A stretch of DNA of 37,158 bases from Actinomycetota bacterium (GCA_030838265.1 JAUTXA010000036.1:1-37158); one strand, 5' to 3'; counted from the stretch's first letter, positions 22,645 to 31,174 are shown. Notes: generated by a model not told the origin, from the letters alone. Program-made: numbers and translations.

Positions 22645-25482
22645 TTGGGTGACGCCCGGCCCCGCGGGGCGTGTGCCATCCTGAGCGGGGGCGGAGTCGA
22701 CCACACTGGTGGTGAGCGCGCCCTGAGACGACATCCTCGAACCCCCCGGTCCCTGAGAGCGGCTGTCGCTCTGGTCGTCACGATGGCGGCAGCAGTGCTC
22801 GGGCCAGGGGCAGCGCCGGCGGCCCGCGCCGACACGTCGTTCGTCTTCCACGGTGGCGGCTTCGGTCACGCCCTCGGCATGAGCCAGTACGGCGCCATGG
22901 GGATGGCCCGGTCCGGGTTCACCTACCAGCAGATCCTCACGCACTACTACACGGGCATCACCGTCTCTGCTCCCGGGGTCCCGGCCACCATCCGAGTCGG
23001 GCTGCGCCAGGGGTCGGAGTCCTTCCGCCTCACCGGCACCGGAAACTTCAACTTCTCGGCCACCAAGGGCGGGCCGGCGGTGGCCATCGGCAGCGCCAAC
23101 CAGTGGTGGGCCATCACCCGAACGGGGACGTTGCTCTATCTGACCGGCCCCGACAACGTCAAACGGGGGCCGTACTCGCAGGTGTGGCAATCGACCAACG
23201 CCGGTGAGCACCTCAAGCTGGTCGAGTGGAACGGGTCGCAATGGGTCACCACCGGCGACTACGCCCACGGCCAGATGCAGGTCGTCGCCAACAGCGGCGG
23301 CTCGGCGACCTACGTGGTGCTCCAGGACCTCACCCTCGAGCAGTACGTCGCCGGCATCGGTGAGGTCCCGAGCACCTGGCCCACCGCGGCCAAGCAGGCC
23401 CAGGCGGTGGCGGCCCGCACCTACGGGGCCCGGCTCATCACGACCGGAGGCCGGTCGAACTGCGGCTGCGACCTGTTCGACGACACGCGCGACCAGGTGT
23501 ACTCGGGCTGGGCGACCGAGCAGCAGTCGGGCTGGACGAGCGCCGTCAACTCGACCCCCGGCGTCGTCGCGACCTATCAGGGCACCCTCATCACGGCCTA
23601 CTACTCGTCGTCGTCCGGTGGCTGGACGGAGGACAACGAGAAGGTCTGGGGGGGCAGCGCCATCGCCTACCTGCGCGGCGTCGAGGACCCCTACGACAAC
23701 CAACCCGAAAACCCCAACTACCGGTGGACGCGCACGTTCTCCGGCACCGCCCTCTCGAGCACCCTGAACGGCTGGCTGGCGGCGCGGGGGCGGGCCCAGA
23801 TCGGAACCGTGCAGTCGGTGGTCTACCCGGCGCCCCGCGGCCACGGCGGGAGGATCATCATCCCCACTGCCGGCGGCGGCGGAGCCACCTTCAACGGCAC
23901 CAGCGGCCAGGCCCGGCTCAGCGGTGAGGACCTGCGCGGTGCGCTCGGCTTCCCGGGGTCGATGATCGTCGACCCCAGCAACGTGGCCACCACCGACGTC
24001 TCGGGCGGATGGGTCGTCGACGCGCTGGGCGGCTTCCACTCCTTCGGCGGCGCCGCGTCCCCGAGTGGCGGCCGCTACCGATCGACGTGGACGGTGCGCG
24101 ACGCCACGGCACGCGGCGACGGCCGGGGCGGTTACGTCCTCGACGGCAACGGGACCCTCGACACCCTCAACGGCGCGCCGGGCCTGGCCAAGGTGCCCGC
24201 CTTCGGCAGTGACATCGCCCGTTCGATCGCCCTCTCCGGCAATGGCGACCAGGGTCAGATCCTCGATGGCTACGGCGGCCTGCACCCCATCGGCACCGCC
24301 ACCAGCCTGGGGCCTGGCCCCTACTGGAACGGGTGGGACATCGCCCGGGCCGTGGCCCTCACCGCCGACGGCAAGGGCGCCTACGTCCTCGACGGCTACG
24401 GAGGCATCCACCCCGTCGGCACGGCGCCGGCCGTCAGCGGTGCTCCCTACTTCGGCTTTGACATCGCCCGCGACATCGCGTTGCGCCGGGGCGGAGGCGG
24501 TTACGTCCTCGACGGCTATGGCGGCCTCCATGCCTTCGGTGGCGCTCCAGCCGCGACAGGCGGGAGCTACCACGGTGGCAGCGACACCGCCGCCGCTCTG
24601 GTGCTGCGCAGCCGGGGCGCCGGCGGCTACGTCGTCGAGCGCGGCGGTCCGCTGGTGGCCATGGGTGGCGCACCGGTGCTCACCGTGCCCGACTCCTTCA
24701 CCAACAACGCGGCCCGGGCCGTGGTGCTGCCCCCCGACCCGGGGGCTTACGTCATGGCCGGCTCCGGTCAGGTCGCGGCCGCCGGGCTAGCGCCCGGCGT
24801 CACCGGCTCGCCGTCATTCAGCAGCGACATCGGCCGCGACCTGGTGATGCGCCCCAACGCCACCGGCTACGAGGTCGACGGCTACGGCGGCATCCACGAG
24901 ATCGGGGCGGGGGCCCACGTCCACACCGGCGGGCAGTTCTTCTCGGGGCAGGATCGCATCCGGGCCATCGCCCTCACCCCGGACGGAACCCAGGGCTACA
25001 CCCTCGACAAGAACGGCACGCTCTACAACTTCGACGGCGCCCCGGCGGTCACGGTGACAGGCAGCTGGTGGGCCGACAGCGCCGACATCGCTCGGGCCCT
25101 GACCCTGACAGGCAGCGCCAAGGGCTACCTGCTCGACGAGGGGGGAGCGCTGCACGAGTTCGGCGGTGCCCCGGCCCTCTTCAGCGGCCCGCCCTCGTGG
25201 TACGCGCCGGGCCAGAACAAGTTCGTGGCCTTCGCCCTCGCTCCCGACCAGACCAGCGGCTACGTGCTCGAGAGCAACGGGACGCTGCATCCGTTCGGCT
25301 CGGCGCCCGCCGCCACCGCGCCGGGCGTGACGGCGCCGGCTCGCGACGTCATCCTCCGCCCCGATGGCCGCTCCGGGTGGGTGGTCGACGCGGGCGGCGG
25401 CCTCCGTCCCTTCGGCGGGGCGCCACCGGTGAGCGGTGGCCTCGGCAGCGGCCAGGTGGGACGGGCCGGCACCAACGGTTAG
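22645..25482 (+). CDS. Secreted SpoIID/LytB-domain protein with C-terminal twelve-unit LDGYGG repeat array
   Basis: Exported protein of up to 945 residues. A signal peptide (h-region AAVALVVTMAAAVLG, cleavage near AARA) is followed by the SpoIID-family motif GFGHALGMSQYGAMGMA (73-89), here N-terminal rather than C-terminal. Then comes the SpoIID core with EQYVAGIGEVPSTWP (Glu240 at the catalytic position) and AKQAQAVAARTYGAR. SpoIID cleaves glycan strands; LytB-type proteins enhance amidases. Residues 452-945 are twelve repeat units. The start is unresolved: TTG 22645 is used; a CTG at 22723 behind GGTGGTGAG would give a compact signal peptide; ATG 22783 would remove the hydrophobic core. The stop overlaps the convergent GT-C gene by four bases. 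Confidence 0.87.
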   Translation: MGDARPRGACAILSGGGVDHTGGERALRRHPRTPRSLRAAVALVVTMAAAVLGPGAAPAARADTSFVFHGGGFGHALGMSQYGAMGMARSGFTYQQILTHYYTGITVSAPGVPATIRVGLRQGSESFRLTGTGNFNFSATKGGPAVAIGSANQWWAITRTGTLLYLTGPDNVKRGPYSQVWQSTNAGEHLKLVEWNGSQWVTTGDYAHGQMQVVANSGGSATYVVLQDLTLEQYVAGIGEVPSTWPTAAKQAQAVAARTYGARLITTGGRSNCGCDLFDDTRDQVYSGWATEQQSGWTSAVNSTPGVVATYQGTLITAYYSSSSGGWTEDNEKVWGGSAIAYLRGVEDPYDNQPENPNYRWTRTFSGTALSSTLNGWLAARGRAQIGTVQSVVYPAPRGHGGRIIIPTAGGGGATFNGTSGQARLSGEDLRGALGFPGSMIVDPSNVATTDVSGGWVVDALGGFHSFGGAASPSGGRYRSTWTVRDATARGDGRGGYVLDGNGTLDTLNGAPGLAKVPAFGSDIARSIALSGNGDQGQILDGYGGLHPIGTATSLGPGPYWNGWDIARAVALTADGKGAYVLDGYGGIHPVGTAPAVSGAPYFGFDIARDIALRRGGGGYVLDGYGGLHAFGGAPAATGGSYHGGSDTAAALVLRSRGAGGYVVERGGPLVAMGGAPVLTVPDSFTNNAARAVVLPPDPGAYVMAGSGQVAAAGLAPGVTGSPSFSSDIGRDLVMRPNATGYEVDGYGGIHEIGAGAHVHTGGQFFSGQDRIRAIALTPDGTQGYTLDKNGTLYNFDGAPAVTVTGSWWADSADIARALTLTGSAKGYLLDEGGALHEFGGAPALFSGPPSWYAPGQNKFVAFALAPDQTSGYVLESNGTLHPFGSAPAATAPGVTAPARDVILRPDGRSGWVVDAGGGLRPFGGAPPVSGGLGSGQVGRAGTNG
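23998..25479 (+). repeat. Protein repeat array: twelve units of the LDGYGG/WDIAR repeat in the SpoIID-type protein
   Basis: Units start near residues 457, 498, 539, 581, 621, 663, 703, 743, 786, 829, 874 and 913, a period close to 41. Units 3-5 match the consensus best (ILDGYGGLHPIG, VLDGYGGIHPVG, VLDGYGGLHAFG). Units 6, 7 and 9-12 are diverged but keep the spacing and the Gly pair. Confidence 0.85.
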
Positions 25483-27257
25483 TCGGCAGACAGCCACCAG
25501 ACCCAGACGCCACCGGTCCGCTCCGGGCGACGACCCAACAGCAGCGTGAGGTAGTCGACGACGCGGGATTCGTTGGCGATGGGCCCGACGATCACGGCCC
25601 GGGTCTTCCAGCCGCGGATCTCGGCGCGCATGGCGTCGAGTGTGGGCTCGTCCGTCCCGATCGTCTCGCCGCCCTTCAGCTGGCCCAGGGCCCGTCCCAG
25701 GATCGTGGGGACGGGACCGAAGGCGGGACGGTTGTCGACCCGGTCGGGCCGGATGCTGTATCCGGACGGCATCTTGAAGCGCATGTCGGCCGCCGCCTGC
25801 CAGATCATGGGGGCGTCGTCGGTGACGTCGCCGGTGCTCCACGGCGCGACGACCGCCACCGAGCCGGGTGGCAGCCGATGCACGCCGCCGCCGGCCGTGA
25901 AGAAGGACGGAACGGGCGACGGGGTGTACGGAGGCGCCAGCGGGATCAGGGGGAGGAGCACCACCGCCGTCACCGCCAGGCCCGCGACCAAGCGACGGCC
26001 GCGCCGGGCCAGGACGGCGTCGACAAACAGGCCGATCAACAGAGCCAGAAAGACCCACGCGTAGAGGATGAGCCGGCCCGGCAGCATGTGGGTGGCCAAG
26101 GGCACCTCGCGCACCAGCCGCCACGGCAGCTTGACGGCCAGGTAGTCGTGGCCGGCCACGTGCAGATAGGGCCCCAACGAGAGCACGGCGATGCCGAGGG
26201 CCGAAAGGGCAGACACCACGACGATGGGCCGGCGCCGCCACACCACGGCCATGGCGCCCGCCAGGACGAGGAGGGGAAGCCCGACATAGGCGTTCCACTC
26301 GACGCCGATCGTGGTCGGCGTGAAGCGGCGGTAGATGTGGGCCGCCGACGACGGCGAGATCCACTGCTGGAAGGTGGGCACCACGAACCCGGCCAGGTCG
26401 CTGACGAAGGTGTCCTCGGGCTGGATGGCACCGGGGCCCAGATGCTGGGGGCCGCGGAACTGGGCGACCAGGGGCCAGGCGCACAGGACCCCGGCGATCA
26501 CCCCGCCCACGGCGAGCGCCTTGAGGGCGTAGGCCGCCTTGGCCCGAACCCGTCCCCGGTACAGCACAACCAGACCAACCGAAGTGAGGCCGGCCACGAG
26601 GGCCTCGGCCAGCAGCATCTCCTCGGCCAGCAGGAACTGGGCCGTCACGAGCAGGCCCAGGGCGGCGCCCGTCTTCCAGAGCGCCCAGCGCTGCTCGACG
26701 AGGAGCTCGTGGAGGACGACGAGCAGCAGCGGGGGCACGAAGGCCACGATCAGGTGGGCGTGGGAGTACGACTGCAGCACCATGTAGGGGGAGAACCCGT
26801 AGACGAGTCCGGCCAGCACGGCCGCGGCCCGGTGGTCGACGAAGCGTCGCACCGCGATGTAGGCGGCGAAGGCCGACAGGGCGTAGCCCGCCGTGACCAA
26901 CACGTTGTACGAGACGATTGGGCCGAAGACGGCGGTGATCGGTGCCAGCACCACGCCGGCGAGCGGCATGGCCGTGTTCCACATCACGTTGAAGCCCGCC
27001 GGGTAGTTCATGTGGTCGGTGAACCACGGGTTCTGGCCGTGGGCCAGGGCATGGGGAACCCAGCGGAGGTACCAGATGAACAGAGGTGGGTCACCGAGCC
27101 CGGCGAAACGAGCGCTGGGGTCGACCCAAGCCCCCCTCAGGAAGGCGGTGGCCAAGGCCGAGAACATCACGAGGACGCCCAAGTCGGGCAGGAGACGAGC
27201 CCGCCACCCGGGCCCGCTGGTCAGGCCCGGAGGCTGCGTTGGCTCGTCGTCCGTCAT
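25479..27257 (-). CDS. Multi-pass membrane protein, GT-C glycosyltransferase-like
   Basis: 592 residues with roughly 11-12 hydrophobic segments up to about residue 440, then a soluble extracytoplasmic tail to the end. The first loop has GDPPLFIWYLRWVPHAL followed by HGQNPWFTDHMNYPAG. An acidic residue early in loop 1 (near WVDPSARFAG) would be the usual catalytic position in GT-C enzymes, which use polyprenyl-phosphate sugars outside the membrane. The tail carries a globular segment (VAVVAPWSTGDVTDDAPMI). The family is not certain; it resembles uncharacterised actinobacterial GT-C-like membrane proteins. ATG 27257 was preferred to GTG 27269 because a TAGAGT box lies directly upstream and overlaps that GTG. 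It converges with the SpoIID-type gene and diverges from the next repeat protein. Confidence 0.82.
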   Translation of the reverse strand: MTDDEPTQPPGLTSGPGWRARLLPDLGVLVMFSALATAFLRGAWVDPSARFAGLGDPPLFIWYLRWVPHALAHGQNPWFTDHMNYPAGFNVMWNTAMPLAGVVLAPITAVFGPIVSYNVLVTAGYALSAFAAYIAVRRFVDHRAAAVLAGLVYGFSPYMVLQSYSHAHLIVAFVPPLLLVVLHELLVEQRWALWKTGAALGLLVTAQFLLAEEMLLAEALVAGLTSVGLVVLYRGRVRAKAAYALKALAVGGVIAGVLCAWPLVAQFRGPQHLGPGAIQPEDTFVSDLAGFVVPTFQQWISPSSAAHIYRRFTPTTIGVEWNAYVGLPLLVLAGAMAVVWRRRPIVVVSALSALGIAVLSLGPYLHVAGHDYLAVKLPWRLVREVPLATHMLPGRLILYAWVFLALLIGLFVDAVLARRGRRLVAGLAVTAVVLLPLIPLAPPYTPSPVPSFFTAGGGVHRLPPGSVAVVAPWSTGDVTDDAPMIWQAAADMRFKMPSGYSIRPDRVDNRPAFGPVPTILGRALGQLKGGETIGTDEPTLDAMRAEIRGWKTRAVIVGPIANESRVVDYLTLLLGRRPERTGGVWVWWLSAD

Positions 27258-27267
27258 GGGCGGGCGC

Positions 27268-27273
27268 ACTCTA
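27268..27273 (-). promoter_or_regulatory. Candidate -10 box (TAGAGT) for the GT-C-like gene
   Basis: TAGAGT on the minus strand ends 10 bases before the ATG at 27257, with no Shine-Dalgarno between. It lies in the 62-base divergent gap shared with the gene at 27320. Confidence 0.35.
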
Positions 27274-27319
27274 CCGTCCGTCCCTTCAGTTTTTTCGACG
27301 GTGTGCCGATACCCGACTA

Positions 27320-29158
27320 GTGCGTGCGGCGAGGCGTCTTCCGGGTCTATCGACCCGCTCCCTTTTGATTGCAGTCGCGGTCCTGGCGGCTCTGATGTTG
27401 AGCCCGGGACGAGCCGAGGCGGCCAGCGGCAACTTGATCGGTCGGGTGACCGACGCCGCCACCGGATCCGGGGTCTCTGGGGTCACCATCTGGGCCGGGG
27501 GGTCGCCGACCGCGCTGACCGACGGCTCGGGCAACTACACGCTGACCCTCCCGGCGGGCCAGGGCTACAACGCCCTCGCCGACAAGGCCGGCTATGCCAA
27601 GGCGCACCGATACAGCGTCGCCGTGTCGGGCGGTTCCAACACCAGGCTCGACTTCGCCATCACCACCCAGCAGGGCCGGATCACCGGTCGGCTGGTCGAC
27701 ACCGCGGGCCGGGGCGTCGCCGGACAAGCCCTCGCCGACTCGATCGAAGGAACCGGCTTCAACGCCACCAACACCGACAGCAACGGCTTCTTCACCCTCG
27801 ACCGCTTGGCCCCCATGTCGTATTACGTGCACGGCTTTCCGGCCAGCTCGTCGCAGCCGTCGACCGTCATCAACGGGATCCGGGTCTCGAACGGGGCCAC
27901 GACCTCGGTCACCCTCGTGTCGGGCGGCAACGCCGGGCGCATCTCCGGCCAGGTGACGCAGCCCAACGGCGCACCGCTGGCCAACGCCCAGATCTACATC
28001 GACGGCAACACGACGACGTCGATGTGGAACGGGGCCACCGACGCCAACGGCGTCTACAGCTCGGGGCTGCTGTCGGCCGGCACCTACAACGTCCATCTCT
28101 CCGACGTCGCCCCCTACGGCAACCAGGTGATCTACGGGCAGACGATCTCGGCCGGTCAGACCCTGGGTGGCGTCAGCTTCCGGCTGTCGAGCAACCTCGG
28201 CGCCATCCGGGGCTGGGTCCGCGACACCCTGGGCAACGCCATCGCCGGGGCTCAGGTCGATGCCTTCTCGTCGGCCAAGAGCGGGCCGTGGGGTTGGCAG
28301 ACCGTCACCACCGACAGCAACGGGTGGTATGCCCTCAACCTGCTCATGCCCAGCCCGAGCTACAAGCTCTGGGTCCACTCGCCCAATCGACCCGTGCTCA
28401 CAGGCGACGGCATCCCGGCCACGGCCGGCAGCGTCACCCAGCCCTACAACTTCACGTACACCGTGCCGGGCCGGGCCACCGTGTCCAACCCCAAGGGCGG
28501 CTACTACGTCCTCTCCGGCGAGGGCACCGTCTTCTCCCGGGGCGGCGCTCCCCTCTTCGGCTCGCCTCACTTCGGGTCTGACATCGCCCGAGCCCTGGCG
28601 GTGATGCCCGACGGCCAGGGCTACATCGTGCTCGACGGCTTCGGTGGGCTGCACAAGTTCGGCAGTGCCGCCAGCGGTGCCATGGGAGCACTGGGCGGGG
28701 CCTACTTCGGCTGGGACATCGCCCGCGGCATCGCCATCACCCCGACCGGCACCGGCCTCGACGTGCTCGACGGCTTCGGCGGCGTGCACACCTCGGGCAA
28801 CGCCGTGTCGACCAAGTCGCCCTACTTCGGATGGGACATCGCCCGCGGCCTCGCCCTCTCGCCCACCGGCCTCGGTGTCTACGTGCTCGACGGCTACGGC
28901 GGGGTCCACACCTCGGGTGACGCCATCGCCCGACCGACGCCGTACTTCGGCTGGGACATCGCTCGCTCGGTCGTTATGTCGCCGACCGGCCAGGGCTACG
29001 CCATCCTCGATGGCTTCGGTGGCATCCACACCGCGGGCGACGCCCCGGCACCGAAGGGCAACTCGGGGTACACCAACAAGGACCTGTGGCGGGGCATCGC
29101 CCAGGTCAACGGCGGGTACGCCGTGACCCGCAACGACGGCACCACCATCCCCCTCTAG
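27320..29158 (+). CDS. Secreted protein with four carboxypeptidase-regulatory-like domains and a C-terminal six-unit LDGYGG repeat array
   Basis: Exported protein of 612 residues. A GTG start gives a good signal peptide (VRAARRLPGLSTRSLLIAVA, cleavage near AEAA). Four beta-sandwich modules of the CarboxypepD_reg type lie at about 37-115, 118-199, 205-289 and 293-380; each opens with G-x-I/L-x-G-x-V and contains a TD-x-x-G-x-Y/F turn (TDGSGNYTL, TDSNGFFTL, TDANGVYSS, TDSNGWYAL). Residues 393-612 are repeat units. No enzymatic domain is visible, so it is probably a structural or binding surface protein. The frame extends upstream, but only the 27320 start yields a proper signal peptide. It ends 18 bases before the convergent amidase gene. 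Confidence 0.87.
   Translation: MRAARRLPGLSTRSLLIAVAVLAALMLSPGRAEAASGNLIGRVTDAATGSGVSGVTIWAGGSPTALTDGSGNYTLTLPAGQGYNALADKAGYAKAHRYSVAVSGGSNTRLDFAITTQQGRITGRLVDTAGRGVAGQALADSIEGTGFNATNTDSNGFFTLDRLAPMSYYVHGFPASSSQPSTVINGIRVSNGATTSVTLVSGGNAGRISGQVTQPNGAPLANAQIYIDGNTTTSMWNGATDANGVYSSGLLSAGTYNVHLSDVAPYGNQVIYGQTISAGQTLGGVSFRLSSNLGAIRGWVRDTLGNAIAGAQVDAFSSAKSGPWGWQTVTTDSNGWYALNLLMPSPSYKLWVHSPNRPVLTGDGIPATAGSVTQPYNFTYTVPGRATVSNPKGGYYVLSGEGTVFSRGGAPLFGSPHFGSDIARALAVMPDGQGYIVLDGFGGLHKFGSAASGAMGALGGAYFGWDIARGIAITPTGTGLDVLDGFGGVHTSGNAVSTKSPYFGWDIARGLALSPTGLGVYVLDGYGGVHTSGDAIARPTPYFGWDIARSVVMSPTGQGYAILDGFGGIHTAGDAPAPKGNSGYTNKDLWRGIAQVNGGYAVTRNDGTTIPL
28496..29155 (+). repeat. Protein repeat array: LDGYGG/WDIAR repeat in the four-domain surface protein
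   Basis: Cores lie near residues 397, 437, 482, 522 and 562, with a final partial unit at 598-612. Three consecutive copies of PYFGWDIAR or AYFGWDIAR make this the most regular array in the window. Six LDG-type strands are present in total. Confidence 0.85.
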
Positions 29159-29176
29159 CGGCGCTCGACTCCGCGG

Positions 29177-31078
29177 TCAGCCCGCGCTGGTGAGGACGAG
29201 GCTGCGCCCCAGGCCCGTCCCCGTATAGGTCAACGACGTCTTCAGGGCCGAAGCGTTGCCGAACGGCCAAACGTCGCCGTTGTTGTCGAGCATCCAACCG
29301 CCGTCGCCCGCCGTGTTCAGCACGATCTGACGGGCCATGTCGGCGTTCGGCGTGTAGTGCGGGTTGTTGAGGTCCGGCGCGCCGCCGAAGGGATGCAGGC
29401 CACCGAGGCCATCGAGCACGTAGCCGCTGACGCCGTCGGGGCGCACGGCGATAGAGCGAGCTATGTCCCACCCGTTCCAATACGCCGCCGCTCTCACTGG
29501 CGTCGCCCGTCCGTAGGCGTGGATGCCGCCGTACCCGTCGAGCTCGTAACCGCCGGTGCCATCGGGAAGGGCGGCGGCATCGCGGGCGATGTCGAAGCCG
29601 AAGTAGGGCGCGCCCAGCGGTTCGACGGCGCCGTTCAGGGCGTGGATGCCGCCGTACCCGTCGAAGACGTAGAGGCCGGTGCCGACGGCCGGGGCGAGAG
29701 CTCGGGCGATGTCCCAGCCGTTCCAGTACGGCCCGCCGACGACGGACGGGGCACCACCCTCGGGGTGGACGGCGCCGTAGCCGTCGAGGACGTAGATGCC
29801 CCCGTTGCCCGCCTTGACCACGTCCCGGGCGATGCGGAAGCCGCTCCAGTAGGCCGAGTGGTAGATCGCCCCTTGGTGGGCCACGGGAAGCAGGCCACCG
29901 TAGGCGTTCATGGTGAGCAGGCCCGGGCCGGTGGCCGCAGGCGTCCACCCCGGCATGGGGTTGGGCGACCCCGCCAGCTCGTAGCGCTGGACGTCGTCGC
30001 GCAAGCGGGCCACGTCGACGTACTCGTGGTCGCCGGGGCACTCGGTCGTGTCGACGTCGCGGTGGCCGATGATGGTGGGCATCGAGATCACCGTCCCCGC
30101 CGGGTAGCGGCTGAACTGGGTGCCGCCGCTGGTGACGTAGATCGACCGCTTGGGGTCGATGCCGTGGTAGCCGAGCTTCCAGCCCAGGAAGTTGACCAGG
30201 CCCGAGCGCATGGCGGCGGTGGGGTAGCCGTTGGCGAAGTCGCCGATGAGGGCCACACCCGTGCTCCCGGTGTTGAAGCCCCCGGCGTGGGCCCCGATCA
30301 CGGCCTTCGTGATGCCTCCGTAGCGCCCCTCGAAGACCTGGCCGAAGCGGTCGACGAGGAAGTTGTACCCGATGTCGCACCAAGCGTTGGTGTGGGTGTG
30401 GAAGTAGTAGAGCCCCCGGACCAACGCCGCCGACTGGCTCGAGGAGTACGAGTTCGAGTTCACGGTGTGGTGGATGACGGCGTAGCGCACGCCGCTGCTG
30501 GCGTACGAGGCCGAGCCGTCACAACCGGAGGCGTAGGTGCGGTAGCTCTCGTCCGCGCCCCACTGGGCGCGCGTGATGATCGCTGGTTGGACGGGCAACG
30601 CCGCCGCCCGGCCCATGGCTCCACCACTCGAGGGTGACGTCGAGTGGATCAGCACCGCCTTGACGTCGGTCGGGCTGCCTTCCTTCACCCTGACGCTGAT
30701 CTCGCGCACCCCGCTGCCCACCCACAAGGGACCGGCACTGGTGATGCTGGTGTGCTCGGGCGAGGTGGGGTCGGGTCCCTCGTCGGGCCCGGCGCCGACC
30801 TCGGTCCACGGCGACCAACGCCCCCCCTGCTTGGCCCGCACCTCGACCGAACCCGTCGGGGCACCCGTCCAGGTGAAGCCGACCATCTCGATGGGCAGCG
30901 GCGCGTGCACGGCGTGGCCCGTGACGGCCCTCGTGGTGGGCACGGCCAGCGTGCGCGATCGCACCTCGGGCTTGGGCGTCGCGGTCGACCCGACCAACCC
31001 GGTGCTCATGAGCGAGGCCAGCGCGGTGAGCACGAGCAGTCTGGTGATGACGTCGCCGCCTCGGCGTCTGGTGCGCAT
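29177..31078 (-). CDS. Secreted PGRP-type N-acetylmuramoyl-L-alanine amidase with C-terminal six-unit LDGYGG repeat array
   Basis: Exported protein of 633 residues. A basic start and hydrophobic core (11-30) form a signal peptide. Residues 60-150 are a beta-rich domain (VEVRAKQGGRWSPWTEV) often found before the amidase in actinobacteria. The Amidase_2/PGRP domain (about 165-365) has the zinc ligands His203 (VIHHTVN), His339 (IIGHRD) and Cys347 (TECPGD), and YNFLVDRFGQVFEGRYGG, so it should cleave the muramoyl-alanine bond. Cys186 and Cys234 could pair. Residues 386-633 are repeat units. ATG 31078 has GGAAGG 9 bases upstream. It converges on the repeat protein gene at 27320-29158 and diverges from a GT4 gene. 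Confidence 0.92.
   Translation of the reverse strand: MRTRRRGGDVITRLLVLTALASLMSTGLVGSTATPKPEVRSRTLAVPTTRAVTGHAVHAPLPIEMVGFTWTGAPTGSVEVRAKQGGRWSPWTEVGAGPDEGPDPTSPEHTSITSAGPLWVGSGVREISVRVKEGSPTDVKAVLIHSTSPSSGGAMGRAAALPVQPAIITRAQWGADESYRTYASGCDGSASYASSGVRYAVIHHTVNSNSYSSSQSAALVRGLYYFHTHTNAWCDIGYNFLVDRFGQVFEGRYGGITKAVIGAHAGGFNTGSTGVALIGDFANGYPTAAMRSGLVNFLGWKLGYHGIDPKRSIYVTSGGTQFSRYPAGTVISMPTIIGHRDVDTTECPGDHEYVDVARLRDDVQRYELAGSPNPMPGWTPAATGPGLLTMNAYGGLLPVAHQGAIYHSAYWSGFRIARDVVKAGNGGIYVLDGYGAVHPEGGAPSVVGGPYWNGWDIARALAPAVGTGLYVFDGYGGIHALNGAVEPLGAPYFGFDIARDAAALPDGTGGYELDGYGGIHAYGRATPVRAAAYWNGWDIARSIAVRPDGVSGYVLDGLGGLHPFGGAPDLNNPHYTPNADMARQIVLNTAGDGGWMLDNNGDVWPFGNASALKTSLTYTGTGLGRSLVLTSAG
29180..29923 (-). 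repeat. Protein repeat array: six units of the LDGYGG/WDIAR repeat in the amidase
   Basis: Cores lie near residues 389, 430, 471, 512, 554 and 596, a strict 41-42 period. Unit 1 begins at the LDG-type strand (LLTMNAYGG) and the protein ends with the strand GRSLVLTSAG, which corresponds to the ARxxAL strand missing from unit 1. Confidence 0.85.
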
Positions 31079-31087
31079 CGCGGACGT

Positions 31088-31093
31088 CCTTCC
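31088..31093 (-). promoter_or_regulatory. Shine-Dalgarno (GGAAGG) for the amidase gene
   Basis: Read on the minus strand, GGAAGG lies 9 bases before the ATG at 31078 and supports that start over the much longer open frame. Confidence 0.45.
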
Positions 31094-31174
31094 GGTGTCG
31101 TTCGACAGGTCGCCCCCCCGAAGGCCCAGCCTGTCACGGATGCCCTCCGAGCGGCGCGCGGCGAGCCCCTCACC

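Noticed and set aside
22661..22675. GC-rich palindrome GCCCCGCGGGGC downstream of the GT4 gene as a terminator
   Set aside because: There is no loop and no T-run; short GC palindromes are expected by chance at this base composition.
22381..24573. Minus-strand open frame of about 730 codons opposite the SpoIID-type gene
   Set aside because: It repeats every about 41 codons only because the plus-strand protein does. The plus-strand frame has catalytic motifs and a signal peptide; this one has none.
24814..27027. Minus-strand open frame in another frame across the GT-C-like gene and the end of the SpoIID-type gene
   Set aside because: The adjacent minus frame (25479-27257) has clear transmembrane segments; this one is Arg/Pro-rich and lacks them.
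28496..29155. Possible CRISPR or DNA satellite because of regular repeats of about 120 bases
   Set aside because: The periodicity is at the protein level; DNA copies differ at many third positions, keep frame and have no spacers.
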